NCBI GenBank assembly: GCA_023432005.1
Contig: JAEYVF010000083.1
Coordinates: forward strand, 1 to 6,514
Reading direction: 5' to 3'
Length of the DNA: 6,514 nt
DNA from: Actinomycetes bacterium
Lineage (GTDB): Bacteria; Actinomycetota; Actinomycetes; Actinomycetales; Microbacteriaceae
The translations under genes were made by a program, and so were the position numbers. Position 1 is the stretch's first letter. Each line of letters starts with the position of its first letter. Below, in pieces: positions 1 through 6,139 of this stretch. The notes under the pieces are model-generated. The model searched no databases and was not told the origin of the DNA. It saw only the letters and a list, made by a program, of their open reading frames with translations.

Positions 1-1622
1 TCCGCGCCCTCCTGCCCTCGGCCGAGGACTACCGCCCGCTGCGCCGCAGCTGGCGCGGCGACCTCGTCGCGGGCCTCACGGTCGGCATCGTCGCGCTGCC
101 GCTCGCGCTCGGCTTCGGCATCTCGTCGGGCGCGGGGGCGGAGGCCGGCCTCATCACCGCGATCATCGCGGGCGTCGTCGCGGCCGTGTTCGGCGGCTCG
201 AACGTGCAGGTCTCGGGGCCGACGGGCGCCATGGTCGTCGTGCTCGCGCCGATCGTCGCGCAGTACGGCGTGGGCGCCGTCGCGCTGCTGAGCGTCATGG
301 CGGGCGTGATCGTGCTTGTCGCGGGGGCGCTGCGCCTTGGCCGGGCGGTGTCGTTCATCCCGTGGCCCGTCATCGAGGGCTTCACGCTCGGCATCGCCGT
401 CATCATCTTCCTGCAGCAGGTGCCCGCGCTCACGCGCGCCGACACGGGCGGCGCGAGCCACACGAACGTCGTCGTCACCGCGGTCGACACTCTCGTGCAC
501 GCCGACCCCGCCTACCTGCTGTGGGCGCTCGGCGCCGTCGCGGTCGTCGCGCTGTGCATGGTGCTGCTGCCGAAGCTGCACCCCTCGATCCCGGGCTCGC
601 TCATCGGCATCGCGCTCGTCGCCGTCCTCGCGCTCCTGCTGCCCACACCCCTCGCCGACATCGGCGAGCTGCCGAGCAGCCTGCCGCCGCCGAGCTTCCC
701 CGCCCTCGACCTCGGCACGCTCGGCCACCTCGCGCTGCCGGCGCTCACGGTCGCGGCCCTCGCGGCGATCGAGTCGCTGCTCTCGGCGCGCGTCGCCGCA
801 TCCCTCGCCGACACGGGCCCCTACGACCCCGACCGCGAGCTCGTGGGGCAGGGACTCGCATCCGTCGCCGCGGGACTCTTCGGCGGCATGCCCGCGACGG
901 GGGCGATCGCCCGCACCGCCGTCAACGTGCGCTCGGGCGCCCAGACGCGCGTCGCCGCAGTGTTCCATGCGGTCGTGCTGCTGCTCGTCGTGCTCGTCGC
1001 CGCCCAGCCCGTGGGCCTCATCCCGCTCGCGGCGCTCTCGGGCGTGCTCATGGTCACGGCGGTGCGGATGGTGCACCGCGCGACCGTGCGCAGCATCCTG
1101 CGCTCGACGCGCGCCGACGCGATCGCCTTCGTCGTCACGGCCATCGTCACGATCTCGGTCGACCTCATCGTGGCCGTCGTGATCGGCATGGTCGTGGCGG
1201 GCATCTTCGCCATCCGCAGCCTCTCTCGGGCCACCGGCGTCACGCGTGAGGAGCTGGGCGAACCGGTGCCGGGCGACGAGCGCATCGCCCTCATCCGCCT
1301 CGACGGTCCGCTGTTCTTCGCCGCCGCCGACCGCGTGTTCGACACCGTGACGGCGCTCGAGAACGTGTCGGTCGTGATCCTGCGGATGTCGCAGATCGAG
1401 CTCGTCGACGCGACGGGCGCGCACGTGCTGAGCGAGATCGTGCAGCGACTCGAGGCGCGCGGCATCACAGTGCTCATCAAGGGCGTGCGCGAGGGGCACG
1501 TCGAGCTGTTCCGCACCGTCGGGGTGCTCTCGGCGCTGCGCCATCACAAGCACCTCTTCGACGAGCTGCCGGCCGCGATCGAGCACGCCCGCAGCCACAT
1601 CGCCCGGGAGGCGGCCGGCTGA
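1..1622 (+). CDS. SulP-family inorganic anion transporter with STAS domain (5' end outside window)
   Basis: This is a secondary transporter of the SulP (SLC26-like) family in the cytoplasmic membrane. Members move sulfate, bicarbonate or other anions; the substrate cannot be read from the sequence. The frame is already open at the left edge (first full codon at 3) and stops at TGA 1620-1622, giving 539 visible residues. The GTG at 186 is not the real start, because good SulP sequence precedes it (a hydrophobic helix with VALPLALGFGIS). About eleven hydrophobic segments are visible, with the family stretch VSGPTGA near nt 213-233 and the GGMPATGAIARTAVN motif near 882-926. A cytoplasmic STAS domain spans roughly 1281-1575, with the loop VDATGAHVL at about 1404-1430. 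Only a short N-terminal piece seems to be missing. A GC-rich inverted repeat overlaps the stop but has no T-run. The family call is firm; the transported ion is unknown. Confidence 0.93.
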   Translation, partial: RALLPSAEDYRPLRRSWRGDLVAGLTVGIVALPLALGFGISSGAGAEAGLITAIIAGVVAAVFGGSNVQVSGPTGAMVVVLAPIVAQYGVGAVALLSVMAGVIVLVAGALRLGRAVSFIPWPVIEGFTLGIAVIIFLQQVPALTRADTGGASHTNVVVTAVDTLVHADPAYLLWALGAVAVVALCMVLLPKLHPSIPGSLIGIALVAVLALLLPTPLADIGELPSSLPPPSFPALDLGTLGHLALPALTVAALAAIESLLSARVAASLADTGPYDPDRELVGQGLASVAAGLFGGMPATGAIARTAVNVRSGAQTRVAAVFHAVVLLLVVLVAAQPVGLIPLAALSGVLMVTAVRMVHRATVRSILRSTRADAIAFVVTAIVTISVDLIVAVVIGMVVAGIFAIRSLSRATGVTREELGEPVPGDERIALIRLDGPLFFAAADRVFDTVTALENVSVVILRMSQIELVDATGAHVLSEIVQRLEARGITVLIKGVREGHVELFRTVGVLSALRHHKHLFDELPAAIEHARSHIAREAAG

Positions 1623-1656
1623 CGCGGCCGTGCAGGTCCGGCCCATCCGCGCCGCC

Positions 1657-1662
1657 TAGGCT
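1657..1662 (+). promoter_or_regulatory. Putative leaderless promoter -10 box (TAGGCT) of the ABC-F gene
   Basis: TAGGCT fits the actinobacterial -10 pattern TANNNT and ends 6 bases before the GTG at 1669. This would place the transcript start at or next to the start codon. No Shine-Dalgarno lies upstream of that GTG, which supports leaderless translation. No convincing -35 element is visible. The same hexamer stands in the same place before the condensing-enzyme gene at 5129. Confidence 0.6.
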
Positions 1663-2101
1663 CGACGGGTGGCACACCTGCTCGGCGCCGAAGGCATCTC
1701 CCTCTCGTTCCCCACGAAGGACGTCTTCGACGACGTCACGGTCGGCATCGACGAGGGCGACCGCATCGGCGTCGTCGGCCGCAACGGCGACGGCAAGTCG
1801 ACGCTCCTGCGCATCCTCGCGGGGCGCCAGCAGCCCGACTCGGGCCGCGTCACGGTGCGCGGCGGCACGCGCATCGGCATGCTCGACCAGTCCGACCGCC
1901 TGCCCGAGGACGAGACCATCCACCACGCGGTCGTCGGCGACCGCGCCGAGCACGAGTGGGCGGGCGACGCGAAGGTGCGGGATGTCGTGCGGGGCCTCCT
2001 CGGCGACCTGCCGTGGGATGCGCGCATCGGCGAGCTCTCGGGCGGCCAGCGTCGCCGGGTGGCGCTCGCGGCGCTGCTCAGCCGCTAGTGGGACGTCGTG
2101 T

Positions 2102-2134
<33 letters not shown>

Positions 2135-3173
2135 AGGGCGTGGCGTGGCTCGCCGAGCACCTCAAGCGCCGCTGGTCGAGGAACCAGGGCGGCCTCGTCG
2201 TCGTCACCCACGACCGCTGGTTCCTCGACGAGGTCTCGACCGACACGTGGGAGGTGCACGACGGGGTCGTCGAACCCTTCGAGGGGGGCTACGCCGCCTA
2301 CGTGCTGCAGCGCGTCGAGCGCGACCGGCAGGCGGCGGCATCCGAGGCGCGACGCCAGAACCTCATGCGCAAGGAGCTCGCGTGGCTGCGCCGCGGCGCG
2401 CCCGCCCGCACCTCGAAGCCGAAGTTCCGCATCGACGCGGCCAACCAGCTCATCGCCGACGTGCCCCCCGTGCGCGACCGCGTGGCGCTCGAGAAGCTCG
2501 CGACCTCGCGGCTCGGCAAGGACGTCGTCGACCTCGAGGGCGTCTCGGTCGCGTTCGACGGCCGCGAGATCCTGCACGACGTGACGTGGCGCATCGCGCC
2601 GGGCGAGCGCACCGGCATCCTGGGTGTCAACGGGGCCGGCAAGTCGACGCTGCTGGGGGTCGTCGCAGGCTCGGTCGCACCTGACGCGGGACGAGTGAAG
2701 ACCGGCAAGACGGTCAAGCTCGCCGTGCTCGACCAGCGACTCTCGGAGCTCGACGAGATCGCCGACGATCGGGTGGCGGATGTCATCGGCCGGCAACGCG
2801 CGAGCTACCGCACGGGCGCGGGCGCCGAGCTCACCCCCGGACAGCTCCTCGAGCGGCTCGGGTTCTCCAACGCGCAGCTCTCGACCCCCGTGCGCGATCT
2901 CTCGGGCGGTCAGAAGCGTCGCCTGCAGCTGTTGCTCATCCTGCTCGACGAGCCCAACGTGCTCATCCTCGACGAGCCCACCAACGACCTCGACACCGAC
3001 ATGCTTGCTGCCATGGAAGACCTGCTCGACTCCTGGCCCGGCACCCTGCTCGTCGTCTCGCACGACCGCTACCTGCTCGAGCGTGTCACCGACCAGCAGT
3101 ACGCCGTCATGGGCGGGCGGATGCGGCACCTCCCGGGCGGGGTGGACGAGTACCTGCGGTTGCGTCAGACCGG

Positions 3174-3217
3174 GGCTGGTTTCGACACGCCCGCGTCGCG
3201 GGCTACTCAACCAGCGG
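3174..3217. repeat. 44-bp palindromic repeat, copy 1 (inside ABC-F gene)
   Basis: This 44-bp unit is identical to 3294-3337. It is an interrupted palindrome with outer arms GCTGGTT (3175-3181) and AACCAGC (3209-3215), and inner arms GCCCGCG (3189-3195) and CGCGGGC (3197-3203) around one central T. It is read in frame as the peptide AGFDTPASRATQPA. It resembles the dispersed palindromic (REP-like) elements with ends of the type GGTTTCGACA/TCAACC found around actinobacterial genomes; that comparison is from general memory, not a search. Confidence 0.9.
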
Positions 3218-3232
3218 GTCATGCCGCTCCCA

Positions 3233-3275
3233 CCGCTGGTCGAGTGCCGTCGCGGAGCGACGGTGTATCGAGACC
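3233..3275. repeat. Diverged, inverted relative of the palindromic repeat
   Basis: This element lies between the two 44-bp copies and aligns with their reverse complement. It begins with CCGCTGGT and GAGT and ends with TATCGAGACC, matching GTGTCGAAACC of the reversed copies. Its core is a perfect 7-bp hairpin, CCGTCGC (3247-3253) and GCGACGG (3257-3263) around GGA. The core sequence differs from that of the flanking copies but the architecture is the same. It is translated in frame as AGRVPSRSDGVSRP. Confidence 0.75.
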
Positions 3276-3293
3276 GGACGGGGCTATGACGTC

Positions 3294-3337
3294 GGCTGGT
3301 TTCGACACGCCCGCGTCGCGGGCTACTCAACCAGCGG
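3294..3337. repeat. 44-bp palindromic repeat, copy 2 (inside ABC-F gene)
   Basis: This is an exact direct copy of 3174-3217, offset by 120 bases. Because 120 is a multiple of three, both copies encode the same peptide in the same frame. It is followed at once by the normal ABC-F C-terminal domain (KALSGAERRAAEK). With copy 1 and the inverted element it builds a linker of about 56 residues rich in Ala, Pro, Ser, Thr and Arg. Confidence 0.9.
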
Positions 3338-3579
3338 TCAAAGCCCTCTCCGGCGCCGAGCGCCGCGCCGCCGAGAAGGAGCTCGCATCCGTGGAGCGCC
3401 GCATGGCGAAGGTGGGCGACGCGATCACCGCGATGCACGCCGCGTTCGCGACCGCCGACCAGAGCGACTACGCCGAGCTCCAGCGGCTCCAGGCCGAGCT
3501 CGCGGAGCTCGAGGCCGAGTCGGCTGCGCTCGAGGAGCGCTGGCTCGAACTCGGCGAGCAGCTCGAGGACTGACCCGCC

Positions 3580-4557
3580 TCAGGAACCGGCGGATGCGGA
3601 TGCCGCGGTCGCGCGCCCGGCGAGCGTCGCGAACGCGGCGGCGAGCTCCGCGGGCTCGGCCGCCGTCACGTCGGCGTCGAAGCGGAGGAGCGAGGCGGCG
3701 AGGGCGGCCCACGACCACGAGCCGGCGTGCACGCGTGTGCGGGAGCCGTCCACCGCCTCGACGACGGCGTCGGCCGCGAAGGGCGCGACGCGGTCGACCG
3801 GCAGCGCGAGCACGATCGAGCCGCGGCACGGCCACTCGCCGCCGCCGTCGACGCTGCCGCGGAACCGCGAGGCGAGGAACGCGTGCGGGTCGCCGCCCGG
3901 CAGCTCGCGCAGCGTGAAACGGGCCCCGCGCGCGGAGCGGGGCCGCATCCGGTCGACGCGGAAGACGCGCCAGTCGGCGCGGTCGACGTCCCACGCGATC
4001 ACGTACCAGCGGCCGGCGCGCGCCACGAGGTGGTGGGGTTCCGCGCGACGCGGGGGCGCATCCGTCTCGTCGCGGTAGTCGAAGCGCAGCGTCTCGCGCG
4101 CCCGGATCGCGGCGCTCACGGCGAGCAGCAGCGTCGGGTCGACGGGACCGACGGGACCGACGGGATCGGCGACCGGCGCCACGGCGGTCGCGAGCGCGTC
4201 GACCCGGTGCCGCAGGTGCGACGGCATCACCGTGCGCACGGTCGCGAGGGCGCGCTCGGCGGGCTCGCCGATGTCGGCGCCGGATGCCGTGGCCGTCTGC
4301 AGCGCGATCGCCACGGCGACGGCCTGCTCGTCGTCGAACAGCAGCGGCGGCAGCTCGGACCCCGCGTCGAGACGGTAGCCGCCGTCGGGACCCTTGACCG
4401 CCTGCACGCGGTAGCCGAGCTCCCGCAGGCGGTCGACGTCGCGGCGAACGGTGCGCACGCTCACCGCGAGCCGCTCGGCGAGCACCTCGCCCGGCCAGTC
4501 GCGGCGCGCCTGCAGCAGCGAGAGCAGCTGCAGCATCCGCGAGGTCGTGTCGGCCAT
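3580..4557 (-). CDS. YafY-type HTH/WYL-domain transcriptional regulator
   Basis: This is a 325-residue DNA-binding regulator. Residues about 5-60 form a winged helix-turn-helix (LAERLAVSVRTVRRDVDRLRELGY at 26-49, followed by the wing GPDGGYRL). Residues about 155-208 form a WYL domain, with WYV at 184-186 and FRVDRMRPR at 199-207. The C-terminal part (about 240-315) fits the WCX extension. WYL domains sense ligands, in some families nucleic acids or nucleotides; the ligand here is unknown. The start is ATG at 4557, directly behind a TAGTCT box, so the mRNA is probably leaderless. It is divergent from the VOC gene, which is its probable target, and an inverted repeat covering its own promoter suggests autoregulation. 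The inter-domain linker contains VGPVGPVDP from a 9-bp tandem repeat. Its stop is 6 bases from the convergent ABC-F stop. Confidence 0.9.
   Translation of the reverse strand: MADTTSRMLQLLSLLQARRDWPGEVLAERLAVSVRTVRRDVDRLRELGYRVQAVKGPDGGYRLDAGSELPPLLFDDEQAVAVAIALQTATASGADIGEPAERALATVRTVMPSHLRHRVDALATAVAPVADPVGPVGPVDPTLLLAVSAAIRARETLRFDYRDETDAPPRRAEPHHLVARAGRWYVIAWDVDRADWRVFRVDRMRPRSARGARFTLRELPGGDPHAFLASRFRGSVDGGGEWPCRGSIVLALPVDRVAPFAADAVVEAVDGSRTRVHAGSWSWAALAASLLRFDADVTAAEPAELAAAFATLAGRATAASASAGS
4141..4167. repeat. 9-bp tandem repeat, three units
   Basis: Three consecutive 9-base units are present: GACGGGACC, GACGGGACC and GACGGGATC. On the minus strand they encode the VGP/VGP/VDP linker of the WYL regulator between its HTH and WYL domains. 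Changes in unit number would add or remove three residues without shifting the frame. Confidence 0.8.
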
Positions 4558-4558
4558 G

Positions 4559-4577
4559 TCTCGAGACTAGATCGAGA
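4559..4577. promoter_or_regulatory. Inverted repeat TCTCGA-N7-TCGAGA in the regulator/VOC intergenic region (candidate operator)
   Basis: Arms TCTCGA (4559-4564) and TCGAGA (4572-4577) form a perfect 6-bp inverted repeat. The left arm is also part of the 8-bp palindrome TCTCGAGA (4559-4566). The site covers the presumed -10 box and transcript start of the WYL regulator. It sits 80 bases before the VOC start, so a protein bound here could repress the regulator gene and influence its divergent partner. Binding by the WYL protein is an inference from position only. Confidence 0.4.
4564..4569 (-). promoter_or_regulatory. Putative leaderless promoter -10 box (TAGTCT) of the WYL regulator
   Basis: On the minus strand TAGTCT (4569 down to 4564) is followed by six bases and then the ATG at 4557. 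This is the same geometry as the TAGGCT boxes before 1669 and 5129. No Shine-Dalgarno is present between the box and the start. No clear -35 hexamer is visible. Confidence 0.5.
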
Positions 4578-4643
4578 AGCGGCCAATAACTGACCTGTAC
4601 TGCGCGAAGACTGGCGGAGCCGCATCCGGCACCACACCCTCAC

Positions 4644-4650
4644 GAAGGAG
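4644..4650 (+). promoter_or_regulatory. Strong ribosome binding site of the VOC gene
   Basis: GAAGGAG lies 6 bases before ATG 4657 and closely matches the anti-Shine-Dalgarno sequence. It fixes the start of the VOC gene and shows that this gene has a normal 5' leader, unlike its leaderless-looking neighbours. No unambiguous -10 or -35 pair was found for this gene in 4578-4643. Confidence 0.75.
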
Positions 4651-4656
4651 ATCGCG

Positions 4657-5082
4657 ATGACCATCGCCACCACGCCCCACCTCAACTTCCGCGGCGACGC
4701 CCGCGCGGCGCTCGAGTTCTACCAGTCGGTCTTCGGCGGGCAGCTCGCGCTCGTGCGCTACGTCGACGCGGGAGCCGTCACCGACCCCGCCGAGGCCGAG
4801 CAGATCATGTGGGGGCAGGTCGCCTCCGACGCGGGCTTCCGCGTCATGGCCTACGACGTGCCCGGCCACACCGAGTGGGCGCCGGGCGTCATCCCGGTGT
4901 TCGTCTCGGTGCGCGGCGCCGACGCCGACGAGCTCACCGGCTACTGGCAGAAGCTCGCCGAGGGCGCGACGGTCGTCGTGCCGCTCGCGCCCGCGGGCTG
5001 GTCGCCCCTCTACGGCATGCTGCGCGACCGCTTCGGCGTCACGTGGGTGCTCGACCTCGAGGTGCCCTGGTCGCCCGAGTGA
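4657..5082 (+). CDS. PhnB-like VOC-superfamily (glyoxalase-fold) protein
   Basis: This is a small cytoplasmic protein of 141 residues, a normal size for the PhnB-like branch of the vicinal-oxygen-chelate superfamily. The N-terminus has the typical HLNFRGDARAALEFYQSVFGG pattern (residues 8-28), and the C-terminus has LRDRFGVTWVLDLEVPW, matching the family's closing strand. Related proteins are often annotated as 3-demethylubiquinone methyltransferase-like or glyoxalase/bleomycin-resistance-like, but the true substrate of this branch is generally unknown and no reaction is claimed. The start is fixed by a strong Shine-Dalgarno. The divergent WYL regulator is its probable controller; such regulator-VOC pairs are a familiar arrangement in actinobacteria. 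The downstream condensing-enzyme gene has its own promoter box, so the two need not share a transcript. Confidence 0.85.
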   Translation: MTIATTPHLNFRGDARAALEFYQSVFGGQLALVRYVDAGAVTDPAEAEQIMWGQVASDAGFRVMAYDVPGHTEWAPGVIPVFVSVRGADADELTGYWQKLAEGATVVVPLAPAGWSPLYGMLRDRFGVTWVLDLEVPWSPE

Positions 5083-5115
5083 CCCACGCGGCACGGATGC
5101 GGCATGCGCTCTCGC

Positions 5116-5121
5116 TAGGCT
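5116..5121 (+). promoter_or_regulatory. Putative leaderless promoter -10 box (TAGGCT) of the condensing-enzyme gene
   Basis: TAGGCT ends 7 bases before GTG 5129. There is no Shine-Dalgarno in front of that GTG, so transcription probably starts on the start codon. The hexamer and layout are the same as before the ABC-F gene, and both lie in 46-base intergenic gaps. No clear -35 sequence is seen. Confidence 0.6.
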
Positions 5122-5128
5122 CGCATCC

Positions 5129-6139
5129 GTGCCGTCGCCCGTCTCCACCCGCGTCGCCGGGCTCGGTGTGCACCTGCCCGAGCGCGTGCGCACGACGGCC
5201 GAGACCGAGGACGAGCTGCGGCGCCGCAATAGAGGAGTACGCCTACCGACGGGCCTCATCCGCCGGATGACGGGCGTCGAGACGGTGCACCTGCGGCCCG
5301 ACGGATGGGACGCCTCCGACCTCGCGGTCGCCGCAGCCCGCGAGGCGCTCACCGAGTCGCCGGGAGACGTCGACCTCGTGCTGTTCGCCTCCGCGAGCCA
5401 GGATCTCGTCGAGCCCGCCACGAGCCACATCGTCGCCGCGAAGCTCGGCGTCGACGCACCCGTCATGGACGTCAAGAACGCGTGCAACTCGGTCGTCAAC
5501 GCGATGCAGGTGGCCGACGCGTTCATCCGCACGGGGCAGTACCGCCGCGTGCTCATCGCGAGCGGCGAGGCGCCGACGGTCGCCGTGCGCTGGGACGTCG
5601 ACGGCCACGGGCGCTTCCTGCGCTCGTTCCCCGGCTACACGATGAGCGATGGCGGTGCCGCGCTCGTGCTCGAGGCGTCCGACGCGCCGGATGTCGGCAT
5701 CCGATCGACGCGCTTCCTCGCCGTCTCGCGCCACTGGGACGTCGGCACGCTGCCCGGCGGCGGCACGATGCGCCCGCGCGACGTCGACGCCGAGTACTTC
5801 GACATGGACGGGCACGGGCTGCAGCAGGCGTTCCTCGAGCTCGGCCCCGAGCCCGTGCTCGGCCTGCTGCGCGACCGCGGCCTCACGTGGGACGACTTCG
5901 ACCTCGTCGCCATCCACCAGGTCGCCCTGCCCTACCTGCCGCCGATCTTCGAGCGTCTCGGCGTGCCCGACGACCGCACCGTCATCACGGTGCGCGACCA
6001 CGGCAACCTCGCCTCGGTGACCCTGCCGCTGCAGCTCAAGCTCGCGCGCGAGCGCGGGATGCTGAGCGAGGGCTCGCGCGTGCTGCTCATCGGGCTCGCG
6101 GGGGGTATCTCGCTCGGGCTCGTCGAGGTCGTGTGGTGA
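5129..6139 (+). CDS. 3-oxoacyl-ACP synthase III family protein (FabH/OleA-like condensing enzyme)
   Basis: This thiolase-fold enzyme has 336 residues, the usual KAS III size. The catalytic triad can be read: Cys119 in NACNS, His263 in AIHQV and Asn293 in HGNLASVTLP. The C-terminus LLIGLAGGISLGLVEVVW carries the family's glycine-rich end. Such enzymes join an acyl thioester to a second acyl or malonyl unit. Upstream of the cysteine, SQDLVEPATSHIVAAKLG resembles the OleA subfamily, where a glutamate helps condense two acyl-CoAs head to head. Glu95 could be that residue, so an OleA-like role is as likely as a fatty-acid-starting FabH role; alignment is needed to decide. The GTG at 5129 is chosen because of the adjacent TAGGCT box and the complete N-terminal strand (STRVAGLGVHLPE). 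The stop overlaps the start of a glycosyltransferase, implying one operon. Codons 34-39 are unusually A/T-rich. Confidence 0.9.
   Translation: MPSPVSTRVAGLGVHLPERVRTTAETEDELRRRNRGVRLPTGLIRRMTGVETVHLRPDGWDASDLAVAAAREALTESPGDVDLVLFASASQDLVEPATSHIVAAKLGVDAPVMDVKNACNSVVNAMQVADAFIRTGQYRRVLIASGEAPTVAVRWDVDGHGRFLRSFPGYTMSDGGAALVLEASDAPDVGIRSTRFLAVSRHWDVGTLPGGGTMRPRDVDAEYFDMDGHGLQQAFLELGPEPVLGLLRDRGLTWDDFDLVAIHQVALPYLPPIFERLGVPDDRTVITVRDHGNLASVTLPLQLKLARERGMLSEGSRVLLIGLAGGISLGLVEVVW

Noticed and set aside
186..188. GTG 186 as the true start of the SulP gene
   Set aside because: The frame is open upstream to the window edge and encodes conserved SulP transmembrane sequence, so the start is before the window.
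1612..1630. GC-rich inverted repeat CGGCCG-N7-CGGCCG over the SulP stop codon as a terminator
   Set aside because: There is no T-run after it, each arm is self-complementary by itself, and short repeats of this kind are frequent at this base composition.
3174..3337. Two identical 44-bp repeats around a 76-bp spacer, suggesting a minimal CRISPR
   Set aside because: There are only two units, the spacer itself holds a related inverted element, the whole is translated within an ABC-F gene, and no cas gene is in view.
3570..3583. CTGA/TCAG inverted repeat between the convergent ABC-F and WYL stops as a bidirectional terminator
   Set aside because: The stem is only 4 bp, with no T-run on either side.
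3727..4593. A 288-codon plus-strand open frame over the WYL regulator
   Set aside because: It is a shadow frame: no domain, biased composition, and the opposite strand carries a complete HTH-WYL protein.
5231..5237. Internal Shine-Dalgarno-like AGAGGAG as the ribosome site of a shorter condensing enzyme or small ORF
   Set aside because: No ATG, GTG or TTG start lies 5-10 bases downstream in any frame, and the sequence before it is needed for the KAS III N-terminus.
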